64,000 nucleotides of DNA, taken from assembly GCA_033961575.1 (NCBI GenBank), contig CM066730.1, positions 112,773,523 to 112,837,522 of the forward strand, read 5' to 3'. A model generated the notes under the pieces. It was not told the DNA's origin, did no database searches, and was given only the letters and a program-made list of their open reading frames with translations. Each line of letters opens with the position of its first letter. Positions within the stretch are counted from its first letter, which is position 1. The position numbers and the translations under genes were made by a program. This document shows, piece after piece, positions 23,875 through 35,807 of the stretch. The stretch is from Aselliscus stoliczkanus. Lineage: Eukaryota > Chordata > Mammalia > Chiroptera > Hipposideridae.

Positions 23875-25664
23875 AGGTAATATGCTGACTGAGGAAGATA
23901 GTTTTAGCTGGTTTTGATTTCCTTGTTTTCCAGTTGTCTGATTTTAAGACATAAAATATCTTAAAGTAACCTACCCCTAAAAAGGAAGACTTAAGTAATA
24001 TTAGCTATATAAAGGCATTAAAAAATTGGCCATTGAATTTCACAACCTAGTTTAGGCAAATAGAAAAGGAAAAAGAAATCTTGTATGTGTGGCTAATTTA
24101 TAAAGCACTGACATCAATGAATTAAGCATATTCTTGCATTAGCAGCAAAAACGGACAACTCATACTGATGGCTTTATCTTGTGGTTTCTTTCTCTCAGAT
24201 TTGTGGTTTAAGTAGTTATGTCATCAAAGGGTTTACATCACCTTTCTTGTTATTACAAATACTTCCTCTTTGTTGACTTCTAGTTAATTTTGAACAATTA
24301 ATCCATTCCAACCTAAATAAGTCTTTTATAAGAAAATCCACAAATTTGAAAAAAAATATATAAAAATGATATAAAAGCCACAATTAAATATTATTATAGA
24401 CATGGCATAGATATGGCATAGTTGTAAATCTCAGAGAGGTACATAATTGTTATAGAACCTTGCCAATTTTGTAATTTTCATTCACATTTAAAATTTTTCT
24501 GCATAGATGCAGAGCAAGGTAATGTCAGTCTAATAAATATAAGTACATTCAGTGATTCTAGGACAGTTCTGTTGTCATACATTGTTCTGGTAGGAACTGG
24601 AGTTCAGTAGAACTGAAGATAGGAGAAAAGCTTATTCCATTCTTCCCTAATATATCCACATGGACTGTTTGAATTGAGTATTCAGCATCAGGTCCTAAAA
24701 AAGGAAAATCGGTTATTTAGTACGTAGGGTCAAGAAACAGGAAAAGTACTGTCACTGAGGGCTTCTTTTTACCAGTTTACCCTTCTTGACCCGGCCGAAT
24801 ATTGTACAGGAGTTGGAATGGATGAAGCTAGTGATGAAGGTGATTTTTCTTGCAGCACTGAGTGGTGACAAAGCCTTGGAATCTGCATATTCTACACCTC
24901 ACAACACCCTCTTGTGGCCAGAGCTCAATCTTCTTAAAGAGTTTCTCCCTTGCTTCTCAAAGATCAGTCTTCCAGAGTTACCTCAAAAATAAAGTACTAT
25001 TTTCCACAGCTTCCTTACTCCTACAACCAACTCATTAGGAGCGCGAGGCTAATTATTATGTATTCACATGGTTTATGTGTTCAGCAGTTGTAGGAATCAA
25101 GACATCCTTGTGGGCACTGACTGGCTGGATTGTTTGTGCTGCTCTCTCATTGTAACTGAACTCATAAAAGAATTTAAGGCTTGTTTCTTCTCTTTTTTCA
25201 TCAATGCATAGTATTTATAAGCAGAAAATTAGGAAATCCCCATATATGTAAGTTGACAAAATCATAATTTTATAAGAGATTATAAAATTAATAAAAATCT
25301 CAATAATTTCTACAATTCATTCGATTATGATATTGGGGGTATATGAAACAACCTACAGCTACCAGGAGTAAATACTGTCATTAGACAAGGAAAGATATCT
25401 GATAGTGCTTTGTAATGGTAAGGAAAGAGGAATTTCCTAAGCATCACACATAAAGGTCTGTGCTCATTTGCTCATAGGTTTCAATGACTGTTAATAGCAG
25501 ATGCTATATATATCATTAACATTTTGTCAAGTAAAAAATTTTTGTGAACTCATACTTTACACTGTAGAACTATAATAAACAAAGAGAAAGGAATGCTTTT
25601 TTCCATATTTTTAAAAATTAAAATATTAGAATTAAGCACGACAATTTTAAAAAAATGAATAAAT
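23875..25664. other. No gene; unassigned AT-rich sequence
   Basis: Open frames of at most about 68 codons. No repeat recognised. Confidence 0.4.
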
Positions 25665-26110
25665 TATGTGTTCAGCTCAATAAACTGTCACAAAACAAAC
25701 TCACCTGTGTAATCCTCACTCAGATCAAGAGAAAGAATATTACCTTCATTCGTCTCTCAATCAATGCCTTCTTCCTTCTTTCCCAGATGTATGCACTATC
25801 CTGACTTCTAGCATCATTTTGGCTGTTTTAAAACTTTCTATGAAAGAAGTCACACAGAATGTATGCTTGTGTTTGACTTCTTTTGTTCAACTTTATATCT
25901 GTGAGAGTCATCTATGGTGTAGTGAGCTACAGTTCTTTAATTTTAATTACTATATAGTATTCCATTTTATGAATATACATATTATTCATTTAATGTCAGT
26001 AGATATTTGAGTTATTTCCAGTTTAGGGCTACTAGAAATAGCAATATTCTCTGAGTGTTCTTAGGCATGTCTTTTGGTGCACATATGTATGGATTGCTGT
26101 TGGCTATAAA
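25665..26110 (-). mobile_element. Old L1M LINE 3' fragment
   Basis: Reverse complement of an L1M 3' end: 'tctgtgagagtcatctatgg', 'tatagtattccattttatgaatatac', 'gagttatttccagtttagggctactagaaatagc', 'gcatgtcttttggtgcacatatgtatgg'. Confidence 0.75.
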
Positions 26111-26121
26111 CATTGTTAGGT

Positions 26122-26261
26122 GCTTTGAAGTCATATATTTTGGTGATACATCGTACAATTCATTGTACAAAGTCATATATTGTACAATTTTATGTCCATT
26201 GTACAATTTAAGCTCTTGGGGAGAAGAAATTGTGTTTCACCAAAATATATGACGTCAAAGC
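26122..26261. repeat. Inverted repeat built from an L2-related segment
   Basis: A 25-bp arm at 26122-26146 (gctttgaagtcatatatttt...) is the reverse complement, with one mismatch, of 26237-26261. The right arm is the end of a 74-bp block (26188-26261) that recurs at 27383-27456 with about 3 differences. Confidence 0.8.
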
Positions 26262-26269
26262 TGGGCAGA

Positions 26270-27282
26270 GCTGGCTTCATGGGCACACAGCTTGTATAGT
26301 TGCAAAGGACCCTGTGCTGACAAGGGGCTGCACTTGGTTTAAAGCTCTGCTGCTGCTGTCTTGAAATTCTTAACGATTTTATCTTGCAACTTGTGTTTTG
26401 TAGTTGAAGTTTGAGGGGATAATGAGCATGTGCACAGGCATAGGAGAAAGGCACACTATGCATATTTCATTTTATCTCTGTGCTATTGACCTCTAGCTTC
26501 ATTCTTAACTCAGTGTGATGAGATAATTAATACGCTCCATGTGAGAGCAATTTTTGAAATTTGCATTCAAAGTAGCACATTAGTCCCTGCAAGGCCTGTC
26601 GTTTTCTGATATGACCTTACTCGCATTGTAGGGTCTTTTGGGATTCCAACAAAAAGCCTATGAACTGTCAGAATCCTTAACCCTGATTCTGTCCCCCTAG
26701 CCATGTGAGTTCGCACCCTGACTCAGCCTCTCACTAGTCTGTACTGGAACTGGCAGATATCCCTAGGGTAAAGCAGCCGCAACTACCTACTTCAATGCTC
26801 TGTTTTTTTCTCCCAGAATCTGGCCACCTAATCTTCCTCTATTTTGTTTAGTGCCCTGATGCCTTGAGACATATGTCTGCATATTATTTTCTGCCTCTTT
26901 TAGTTGTTCTCAGTGAGAGGGCTGGTCTGATTATTTTGCTGTTAGTGGAAGCCTGGACTAGTGTGCTTTCCTCATCTATTGAATGTCCAAAATATGTTAC
27001 ACTGTGCATAAAGTAAGACATCTTTATAACTAAACATGCATTTCTGATTTTGAGTAAGAGAAAACTAATGAACAAATTAATAAATGTTAGTGGGGGATTC
27101 ACGTCTGATTCATATGAACATTTTTTATCTACTTAATTAACTAGATGCCTCTACCATGCTAGTAATACTTTGAAAATAAATGTATTTTAATTGTGCACAT
27201 ATGTTTGAGTTATTTCTATTCTACTTGTAGTTCAAAGCTTGACAAAAAGGCCAGGTTTTTTTTTGGTATCTCGAGGTAAAAT
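26270..27282. other. No gene; unassigned sequence
   Basis: Nothing recognisable; short open frames only. Confidence 0.4.
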
Positions 27283-27283
27283 A

Positions 27284-27330
27284 TTGGGTTGTCAGAAAAG
27301 TCATGACGTATTTTTTCTGTTTTTCATTGC
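27284..27330. repeat. Possible mariner terminal fragment
   Basis: The phrase 'ttgggttgtcagaaaagtcatgacg...ttttttctgtttttc' resembles the terminal repeat of a mammalian mariner. No matching second end was found, so this is tentative. Confidence 0.35.
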
Positions 27331-27382
27331 AATAGTTACACTGTAAATAGTTACACTATAAATTCTATCTTATCTAAATTTA

Positions 27383-27530
27383 TTTTATGTCCATTGTACA
27401 CTTTAACCTCTTGGGGAGAAGAAATTGTGTTTCACCAAAATATATGACTTCAAAGCATGTAACATAATGTTTTGCACAGAACAGGAGCTTAATATACATT
27501 TGCAAAATAAATGGAATGATGAATGAATTA
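27383..27530 (+). repeat. L2 LINE 3' end, with a nearby duplicate at 26188-26261
   Basis: Forward L2 3' end: 'taacctcttggggagaagaaattgtgt', 'tgcacagaacaggagcttaatatac', 'aatggaatgatgaatgaa'. Its first 74 bp are nearly identical to 26188-26261, far closer than two independent ancient L2 copies should be. Confidence 0.65.
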
Positions 27531-28147
27531 ATGAGGATGCTTGAGTGTAGCAAAAGAAATGTGGATTGGAATAGGAAGACCTAGGTTGATGTGTTGTCTC
27601 TGCACTGGGCAAGTATTTTTTAAATGCTTTCTAGTGTTCTCATTTGTAATATCAGAATAAATGCCTGTCTATCTAAAGGAGTTTTGAGGCTTAAGAACAT
27701 AATTTATCTTAATGTGTATTATAGAACAATAAGCAAATATAAGGTAGTCATTTATATTTTAAAAACATGTTGGAAAAAAAAAGTAAAAACATGTTGGGAA
27801 GGGGAAAGATATGCCTGTAAAAGCATAAAATACCTTTAGAAAAATACGCAAGAAGTTCTAGGCACGAGAACTGGGTGATGGGAGACAGGATAAGAATTTG
27901 ACTTATAATATTATATCCATTTGTATTTTGAACCATTTGAATATATTAGCTATTAAAAATAAAATGAATAGAATTTAAGAAAAATGTATTATTTCATTTT
28001 TTATCAGAGAACTTGGCTCAGTAAAAATACTTTTTGTGCCGATAGTCATGATCAAGACAGAGCCTTATCTAAACCACTTTATAGATAGAGGGTTAAATAA
28101 TTTGTGAGTTAACTACATTGCTTTTATTTATTTATTAGAAAGTTTTT
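27531..28147. other. No gene; unassigned AT-rich sequence
   Basis: Contains a small duplication, 'aaaaacatgttgg' at about 27761 and 27786. Otherwise nothing recognised. Confidence 0.4.
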
Positions 28148-28259
28148 GGGCCGGCTGGGTGGCGCAGTGGTTAAGCGCTGGCTTGGGAAGCCAAGCAGCC
28201 CTGGTTCGGGTCCCACATATGAGGGCCAGTGACATGCTCTCAAAAAAAAAAAAAAAGAA
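28148..28259 (+). mobile_element. tRNA-derived SINE, short form
   Basis: GGGCCGGCTGGGTGGCGCAG head with a good A box (TGGCGCAGTGG) and B box (GGTTCGGGTCC), 'acatatgagggccagtgaca' and a poly(A) tail. The target repeat agaaagtt flanks it (28137-28144 and 28260-28267). One of the least diverged copies here. Confidence 0.93.
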
Positions 28260-28271
28260 AGAAAGTTCTTA

Positions 28272-29449
28272 CTTTCTTACTTTTATTATTTATTCTCTAG
28301 CTTAGAGCCTGGAGCATATATTGATTTTTTCTTAAATTCATTGCATAGTTTGGGCTTGTTAGATTATCACATAACTAGATTTGGAGGGGTAAAATGCTAG
28401 AGATTTCTGGAACGTGAGGTTCCTTTTCATTCAATATAATTTAGAAAGGTTTCCTGAGTACCCTGAAACAAATAGATCCAGCAGGGAAGTACAGCTACTC
28501 TTGCGTCATTGGTGAGATATACTGTCCTCCTGGGCTGACCCTGCAGCATGGACAGAGATACAGGTTACCTAATGAGAAGGGATGGGGCCCTCAATCACCT
28601 CACTCTACTATAAACCTTGGTGATAAACAGTGACACAAGTGACAGACAGATGGCCTGTACCTCCAGAATTCATGTAGATGTTTTCTGAGTAAACTTTTCA
28701 GTCATGGAAAGGATTTCTTAATTATCCAGGAACCTTTCCTAGCCTTTGGTTTTGTCTATGTCCTGGCCATTTCCAGGGAATGGTAGATTGGCATCTGAAA
28801 TTCAATCCAAAGAAATACATTGTCTTTAAATAGTTATTGTTGAACTTGAGTGGAGAAGGGGATTGAAACTAATGCCTTAGTCTGAGGATGGAAATCGGTT
28901 CTGGAGCACATTCATCTATGTCTTTCCCAGGTTGGCAAGAATTTTAAAAAAAGAAAGAAAAATTCACTTCACTCTGTCTCCAGCTATTGTAAAATGATTT
29001 CTGACTTTTTTTTCTTTCCTTGTTCTCCTTTCAAACTTTCCCGCTTTAATAAATGTAATTTATGATGTTTTAAACTAAACAGATTGGAAAAAAGGCTTTG
29101 GGAGGAATACCTTCTATTTATAATTTGTTTAGTTATCCCAGTTTCTTAATCATATCTCTTAAAAGACTCAAGTTTTTTATCTGAACCTTTCAAAATCTGT
29201 TATAGTTCCCTTGAGAGATAAATAGGATATTTGCCCAGAGTCCTGCAATTTCCAAATTTGAATGACAAAAATAAGTCACTACTGGCATTATATTAACAAA
29301 AGATTTATAGTCACCACTAAGCTGCAAATAATAAAAACTTTTCTAGCTTCAGATTGATTAGAAAATGTAGGAAGCCATTATATATTCATGACTTTTGGTT
29401 CTGTTGCTCAATGTGAAATATAATACAAGCCATTTTTCTAGGTGTTTCA
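28272..29449. other. No gene; unassigned sequence
   Basis: No recognisable gene or repeat family. Confidence 0.4.
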
Positions 29450-29711
29450 GTTGCATATTGCTTATGATTTGGGGTGGCTTATTACACAGCAATAGTTAAC
29501 TAAAACACCAGACAATAACAACTATTCATTTTCCCATGATACCGCAATTTAGTCAGGGCTTGGAGGAGATGGCTTGTTTTCTCTCCACATGCTATTGGCG
29601 GGGATGGCTCTGTTGGAACTGGATGATCTACAAACTCCTCTTACGTGTCTGGTGCCCTACCTGGGGTGACTGGATCAACTGGGGGCTGACTGGGCTTATC
29701 TCTTTTCCTTC
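29450..29711. repeat. Possible ancient MaLR-type LTR fragment
   Basis: Phrases such as 'cagggcttggaggagatggct' and 'gggggctgactgggctt' resemble ancient mammalian LTRs of the MLT type. Alignment by eye is weak. The 67-codon frame across it has no recognised domain. Confidence 0.3.
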
Positions 29712-29727
29712 AAAATCTCTTATTATT

Positions 29728-29874
29728 GGGCCAGCCTAGTGGCTCAGTTGGTTAAGAGCTCTCTCAAGGGCACGCGCTCTGAGCAACAGGATTGCCGGTT
29801 GGATTACCAGCCCGAGCTGAGCTGCTGCTGAGCTGCCAACAGGTGGCAGGATGGCTCAGCTAAAAAATAAAAAA
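29728..29874 (+). mobile_element. Second tRNA-derived SINE type
   Basis: GGGCCAGCCTAGTGGCTCAG head, 'ttggttaagagct', then 'cgcgctctgagcaacaggattgccggttggattacc' and an A/G-rich body ending 'ggatggctcagc' plus an A tail. A perfect 16-bp target duplication, aaaatctcttattatt, at 29712-29727 and 29875-29890. It shares the GGGCC head with the main family, but the tRNA body and tail differ. Confidence 0.9.
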
Positions 29875-29913
29875 AAAATCTCTTATTATTCAGGGCTTCT
29901 TTGTATACACCTG

Positions 29914-29926
29914 GTATCTATCTATG

Positions 29927-29969
<43 letters not shown>

Positions 29970-30056
29970 ATCTATTTATCTATCATCTATCTATCTCTAT
30001 GCACCCATTTATCCATTTACCCACCCACCCATCCATGCACCCATTTATCCATGCAA
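29914..30056. repeat. (CTAT)n and (CCAT)n-rich tetranucleotide array
   Basis: Pure CTAT units at about 29931-29968 decay into mixed CTAT/CCAT/CCCA tetramers. The open frame through it is low-complexity and not a gene. Confidence 0.95.
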
Positions 30057-30182
30057 GTGGCTACTTTCTCTAAATGATAATTGAACTTTTTAATATGGCT
30101 GCTACCTTCCAATAGAGTAAAAATGGGAGCAACGATGCTTCTTAAGACTTTGACCTGAAACTGTCAAAGAGTCACTTCTGCC
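30057..30182. other. Short unassigned spacer
   Basis: Unremarkable sequence between the tetranucleotide array and the composite SINE. Confidence 0.4.
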
Positions 30183-30194
30183 ATATACTTTTTT

Positions 30195-30657
30195 TTTTTT
30201 AAAGATTTTAGTGGGGAATTGGGGGAGCGGAACAGCATTGGGGAATCAGGGATGAGGAACAGACAAATTGCTGTCCTTTTGTCCTTCAGTTTAGTTGTGG
30301 AGGATGTCGCTTCACTCCCCATGTCAGTATTGTGATCACTGAGCTCTTTCCAGCTGAGGCAGTCAGTTCCTGGCCATTGAACAGTCACTCCTGGCAGCTC
30401 ATGCCAGCTGCCTGCTGCTCATGCTGGCTGCCAACCACTCACAGCAGCTCACAGTAGCTCACAGCAGCCCACTGCAGCCCCACTGCAGCCTACGCTGTTG
30501 CCAGTGACTTACGGCAGCCCAGCTCCAGATCGAGCTGTTGTTCATCATCTTAGCTGTAGAGGACGTCACTGGCCAATGTGGGATCTGAACCGGGTCCCTG
30601 CTGCTCAAAGCTGGCGTCCCAAGCCAACTCTTAACCAACAAGCCACTTGGCCAGCCC
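30195..30657 (-). mobile_element. Composite tRNA-derived SINE (long form)
   Basis: Reverse-oriented: T run, 'aaagattttagtggggaattggggg', 'cttcagtttagttgtggaggatg', a repeat-rich core with successive 'cagctcacag' and 'cagcccactgcag' units, 'gtgggatctgaaccgggtcc' and the head ending 'ccacttggccagccc'. Flanked by atatactttttt at 30183-30194 and 30662-30673. The core is longer than in the sister at 30907-31338. Confidence 0.92.
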
Positions 30658-30673
30658 TACTATATACTTTTTT

Positions 30674-30895
30674 ATAAAACAAATCACAAGGACAGTCCAA
30701 ATTCAAAGGGACTATCAATAGATTCTACCGGTTCAGGAGGAAGTGGCCTGGATATTCAGAGGTGAGAGGATGGCAACCATCGGTGGAAACAATTTACCGC
30801 ATCAAGGCAGTACGAGCAGGCCATTAAAACATCTTTCATGAGTTCCTTCATTTTAAAAAAGGAATCAGTTCATTCCCCTAACATGTGTCCTTTTA
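30674..30895. other. Unique spacer between two composite SINEs
   Basis: No gene or repeat recognised. Confidence 0.4.
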
Positions 30896-30906
30896 CAGAA
30901 TCTGAC

Positions 30907-31338
30907 GGGTTTTTTTTTAAGATTTTATTGGGGAATTGGGGGAGGGGAACAGTGTTGGGGAATCGGGGAGGGGGAACAGACAAGTTGCTGTCCTTTTGTT
31001 CTTCAGTCTAGTTGTGGAGGACATCGCTTCACTGGCCCATGTTGGTATCGTCATTGCGCTCTTCCCGGATGAGTCAGATCAGTCGCCGGCCTCTGGATGG
31101 TCACTCACCGCAGCTATTGGCAGCTCGTGCTGGCTGCCGGCCACTCACTGTAGCCTATGGCAGCCCACTGCAGCAGGGGCTGCAGCCTACACCGTTGCCG
31201 GGGCTCGCACAGCCCAGCTCCAGGTGGAGCTGTTGTTAGCTGTAGAGGGCAGTGTCACTGGCCCTCATATGTGGGATCCGAACCGGGGCCACTGGCGTCC
31301 AGAACCAGCTCTTAACCAATGCGCCACTCGGCCAGCCC
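30907..31338 (-). mobile_element. Composite tRNA-derived SINE (long form)
   Basis: A well-preserved 432-bp copy. From right to left: head 'gcgccactcggccagccc', 'gtgggatccgaaccgggg', 'cagtgtcactggccctc', 'cagctccaggtggagctg', a GC-rich core, 'cccatgttggtatcgtcattgcgc', 'tcttcagtctagttgtggagg' and the tail 'gattttattggggaattgggg'. Perfect 11-bp target duplication cagaatctgac at 30896-30906 and 31339-31349. The long open frames through it reflect base composition, not a gene. Confidence 0.95.
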
Positions 31339-31482
31339 CAGAATCTGACCTTTTAATTTTTATCTGATTACCATCAATATGCACAGGGTTTTTTTTATTG
31401 TATTTTTCCACATTATAAAATAAATGTTTATGTTTGCCTTTTTGCATTTTTTGTAACAACTACACATACGTTCATGAGTACT

Positions 31483-31485
<3 letters not shown>

Positions 31486-31525
<40 letters not shown>
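31486..31525. repeat. (AC)n microsatellite
   Basis: About 20 AC units. Confidence 0.95.
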
Positions 31526-31527
<2 letters not shown>

Positions 31528-34509
31528 TGGTTTCTCCAACAAGACAGATCTAAGTTTTAATTCCAGCTTTTACTATACATTACCCGGATGGGCTTGGGAA
31601 ATCTACTAAAACTCTATTATTTGCAGTTTTCTCATTTGCAAATTGGATTGACAGTCATATCTATTTTATAGCATAGTTCTGAGATTTTAATGAGATGGGA
31701 AGTATTTGATGTATAAAACTTCTATCATTATCAGCTATTATCATATTTTCTCTTACGATTTCAAGGTCATTTACAAAATAATGTTTATTTTCACTCTCCT
31801 TGTAGTTTGAGCAACCAGGTGAATGGTGATGCCATTTAATGAGGTGGGAAAGACTGAGATAAGAATATATTTTGGAATAAGTAATGGTCAAGAAATTATC
31901 CCAGAGGCTATTAAAATGATGTATGACTATATACTCAATTATATATATACTTGTGTGTACATATGCATACGTTTAAAATGTATATAGATACATAGCAAGA
32001 CAGAGAGGGAGAGAGAGATGGGGGAAATAATTCTGGAAACAATTATCCCAACTGATGATTAAGGACTATTCATTATTTTTTTGCTTTTGAGAGCAGAGAT
32101 TTTGCCTTTATCTTATTATCTTTCTAGTATCCATAACATAGAGCACTATTTATCACCTCCTTGTGGTAGAGTATTCATATAATTTTTACTAAGTTGTATT
32201 AATGCTTTCCCTGTAGAGGTAGCTTGAGAAGTAACCTGGAGACCACTTTTAGAGCTCCTTAGTATTCCACAGATTCAGTTATACCCAGATCAAATCATGC
32301 CTTTCATTTGCTGAGTGTTTTGAATACCTTTCTTGGCTTCCTCAATATTGTAATAGGACAAAGAGGAGCTTAAAATGTATGTATTCTCTTTGTCCTCTAA
32401 CATTAATAACTTCTATTAGAATTTGAACAAACAAGTGTCTTGTTATTTATTAATATTCAATATTAATTAACATTAAATAAAACATTTTCATAGTCAATAC
32501 AGAATATGATAAAGATAAACCCTTGAGGTCTTGTCATTATGCCATATGACAGGTAAAGAAACATGATTAGAAAGTTTAAGCATATAGCTTGTGAATGGCA
32601 GAGCTAAGATTTAAGCACATCCCACCTCTAAAATCTATGCAATGATCAAAGGTTTCATAGAAGAAGCAGCTTTTGGGATGTATATGAATGTAAATTATTC
32701 CTGATTCCTATTTTTATGAATAATTTGAAATGACTCTACATATTTCAAACTTTCTAACTAAAATATTTTAGTAAAATCCATTTAAAATGCCCCATCTGTG
32801 ATTCTTCAGCAACTTTTCATGGTGGATCTGTGGTTTATTTTAAATATATGTTGTTAATTCATAATCAAAGTAAACCATAATGCAAGTCAAAGATATTCAT
32901 CAACAGATAAATCTATCATTAAAGAAAGAATTTTTAAAAGTTGTTCTTTGCCCAGTTATTAATAAGATTTTTGAAATGAAATTATTCCCATTATAGAAAC
33001 TGATAGTCAATATACCAGGTTAAGAAATTATTTTGACTAGCATACTGTCTTTACTCATAAACTCATGTAATTAGGTATACAGAAAAACACATTAAAGAGC
33101 CCTTTTTTTCCCTTCAGCAATTGACACCCATGGAACAAAGCTGGAATAAAATGATTGGATCTATTTTTTCTTCCATTGTTATTTTAAAATATAAACTTCA
33201 CTTCTAGCCAAGAAGAACTAACTTGAGACAAGAGTGGGAGATTATTAATGGGAAGCAAATGGAGATTCAATCCTGATTCCCAGAATGTGTTTTCACAAAG
33301 CAGGGAATTGCATTCAGTATGCAAGTACCATGCTGGATTTTTCCAGCTGAGCAGAAATGTGTCCTGTATTTTAGATAGCAAAAAATAAATCTGGAGACTG
33401 TCACTCACATTAAGAAAGCATACTCGGATATCATTCGTCATTACAAAGAAGAGCTCAAAATATTTTCTAATTATCATCTGTCATTTTTTTCGACCCATGG
33501 ATCATTTAAAAATGTATATCAATATTTTTCTAGTTAGTTTTTAATTTTTGATTACTAACTTAATTTATGGTAGCCAAAGATATAATCTAGAATAATTTAA
33601 ACCCTATGAAATTTATTGAGAATTTATTCTGAGGCTCTGTTATTATATGTATAAAATCTTAGAAATATTTTATTTTTCTCATGAATTAAGCATTAATCAT
33701 TGTGAAATGACCCTCTTTATCTCCTTTCTTTTCGCCTACCCTCCTGCTTCTCTTTTCTTCCCTCTCTTCCCTCTTCTTCCACATATTATGTACACATTGC
33801 TTAAGACAAACCAAAAGAAGTTGCCTCTTTACTTACAAAAAAAATACAATTGCTCTGAAGAAAATGTAATGATTTACGAGAACCAGGTCAATCTCACAAA
33901 AAACAAATATCAGGTTATATCTCATATGAGTTCATATGATAAGTGCATTTATGTATTAGGAACTTGCTAATAGGACTGGTTTGCCATGACACACAGCTCC
34001 TTCTTTGTGGTTGACAATATACAGTATGTGTGCCAACCACATAATATCTTCATTTACCAATATGGCAGAAGAAACCACTTTATATGACCTGTCCTAATAC
34101 AACAGTTTTTCTTTTATTTTGGTTTAGGTTTCTCCATCCCACAGCAAGCCCAGTATTATACTGAAGTTCATTTTGGCAAATAGATTCTTTCCTAGCACTG
34201 AAATGCAGTGGCATTGAGTTCTGGTTTCAATACCAGTTAATGTACAGCTACTGCTCTAAATGCTGTTGTTATTAATGATTGGAGTGTTTGTTAGCTTGTT
34301 ATTTGGAACAGCTACTGATTAAAGGCTCTTCTACAAACAATAGCAAACACATGTTTATGGAGCCCTCAGCCAGTACCAGGCATTATAGAATTATATTTCA
34401 TAGAGATATTTAGTTCCTGACATGTTATGATAGTTCTGTTCTAACCTTTCAAACAAAGAACTCAAGGGAGTTAAAACACTCCTGTCATTTGTATATTATA
34501 AAAAGTTTG
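31526..34509. other. No gene; unassigned AT-rich sequence
   Basis: Nearly 3 kb with only short frames on both strands (up to 107 codons at 33647-33970, no domain recognised). A pyrimidine-rich tract lies at 33725-33785. No repeat family assigned with confidence. Confidence 0.4.
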
Positions 34510-34650
34510 GAAAACAGACTTATCTAATCCTCAGGATAGCTTTGGAGCAGGTATTATAATTAAGATCTTAGAATAGAAGGAACTGAAGTTTAGAGATACT
34601 AAGTGACTTACCCAAGGTCCCTTTAGTGGTGACAGTAGGGTACTGGGGCA
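34510..34650 (+). repeat. MIR SINE fragment
   Basis: 'atctaatcctcaggatagc', 'aggtattataattaagatctt', 'ggaactgaagtttagagatactaagtgacttacccaaggtcc': forward MIR. Confidence 0.7.
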
Positions 34651-34805
34651 TAGTGGAAAGAACAGGTGTCAGAGAAACTCAAATTCAAGTTTCATTATCT
34701 CTGCCATTTCCTAGCTCTGTGACCTTCAATGGATTTCTTAAATATATCTGAGCCAGTTTCCTAAATATATCTGAGCCAGTTTCCTGAGCCTGTAACCTGA
34801 AATGT
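34651..34805 (-). repeat. MIR SINE fragment with internal 23-bp duplication
   Basis: Reverse MIR ('ctctgccatttcctagctctgtgaccttcaatggattt'). The segment taaatatatctgagccagtt with its flank is tandemly duplicated (34739-34784, period 23). Confidence 0.65.
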
Positions 34806-34869
34806 GTATGTAAATGTTAGTTATATTATACAACCTTTGTGGAGGAGATAGGAGATGGCATAGGATTAT

Positions 34870-35085
34870 AAATCACAGCAATTCAAGTCAGGCAGAAAGG
34901 GTACTAACTAACATGTGCTGCATGAACTTGGGTGTGTTACTTGAACTCCCTGTGTCTCTGTGTCCTCTGCCGTAAAATATGAATCATAACACACCACCTT
35001 GTGGAGCTGTGAGCATTGACCAGCATGACAGGGGGAGGGAAACGTGAGCCCAGGACCAGGTTCTCAGCAGGCCCTCAGTGAACAT
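34870..35085 (-). repeat. MIR SINE
   Basis: Reverse MIR: 'tgcatgaacttgggtgtgttacttgaactccctgtgtctctgtgtcctctgccgtaaaatatgaatcataac' and 'gctgtgagcattgacc', ending near 'tctcagcaggccctcagtgaac'. Confidence 0.7.
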
Positions 35086-35179
35086 CAGGGCTCCTCTCTC
35101 TGAACCCCAAGCCTGGTGCTGGTGTTAGGACGGCACTGTCTCCTTGGAGAGCATGGAATGATTTAGTCTAGCATGAAAG

Positions 35180-35310
35180 AGCTATAATGGACCATGCAGG
35201 TCATTCCATGGATGAGAAGTCTGAAGCCCCGAGAGGTGAACTGACTTACCCAGGTAACAGACCTAATGGCAGAATTGGAAGTTGAATCCAACTCTGATTT
35301 AAACTCCAGT
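35180..35310 (+). repeat. MIR-like SINE fragment
   Basis: 'atggatgagaagtctgaagccccgagaggtgaactgacttacccaggtaacagacc' then 'gaagttgaatccaactctgattt': forward MIR with divergence. Confidence 0.6.
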
Positions 35311-35807
35311 TTTTTTCTAATTACAATATCACAGTAGCCTCCATAATAGTATTATTTATACCTGCCCTTGCCTTGTGAAGTGATTATTAACAACCTATTA
35401 TTATATGTAGATCACACTGCTACAGCAGTTGAATGAAACCTGAGTTGCTCTATTTCACAAATAGCCAAGTGCAGGACGTTAGGCATGGAAAGGTTTCTCT
35501 GTGTATCTTGGCCTATTCTCTGTAACAGAACCACAGATTATTTGGTCTCTGTGCCTGGTGTTAAATATGAGTTCCCTTGTCTACCTTTTATTTGATTTCA
35601 AAATCTCTGTTGCTATTACTCCAGAGACTTGTGCATGTCGACTGAAAGGTGTAGTGGAAATAAACTAGCACTAAGGCATCAAGAAACCTGGATTCCAGTT
35701 CCACATTTGGCAGTAACTAGTTGTTAGACCTTGTTGGAAACATATCTAGTGCCTCTCTGACAGCTCTAAAGATCTTGAATTGGGTTTGAAATATCTCTGA
35801 CTGTATT

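Noticed and set aside
28148..28230. A genuine tRNA gene (A and B boxes present)
   Set aside because: The sequence is repeated many times with A tails and target duplications and does not fold as a full cloverleaf by eye; it is the SINE head.
30936..31367. 143-codon open frame resembling a protein
   Set aside because: It lies wholly on the antisense of a composite SINE and recurs with variants at the other SINE copies.
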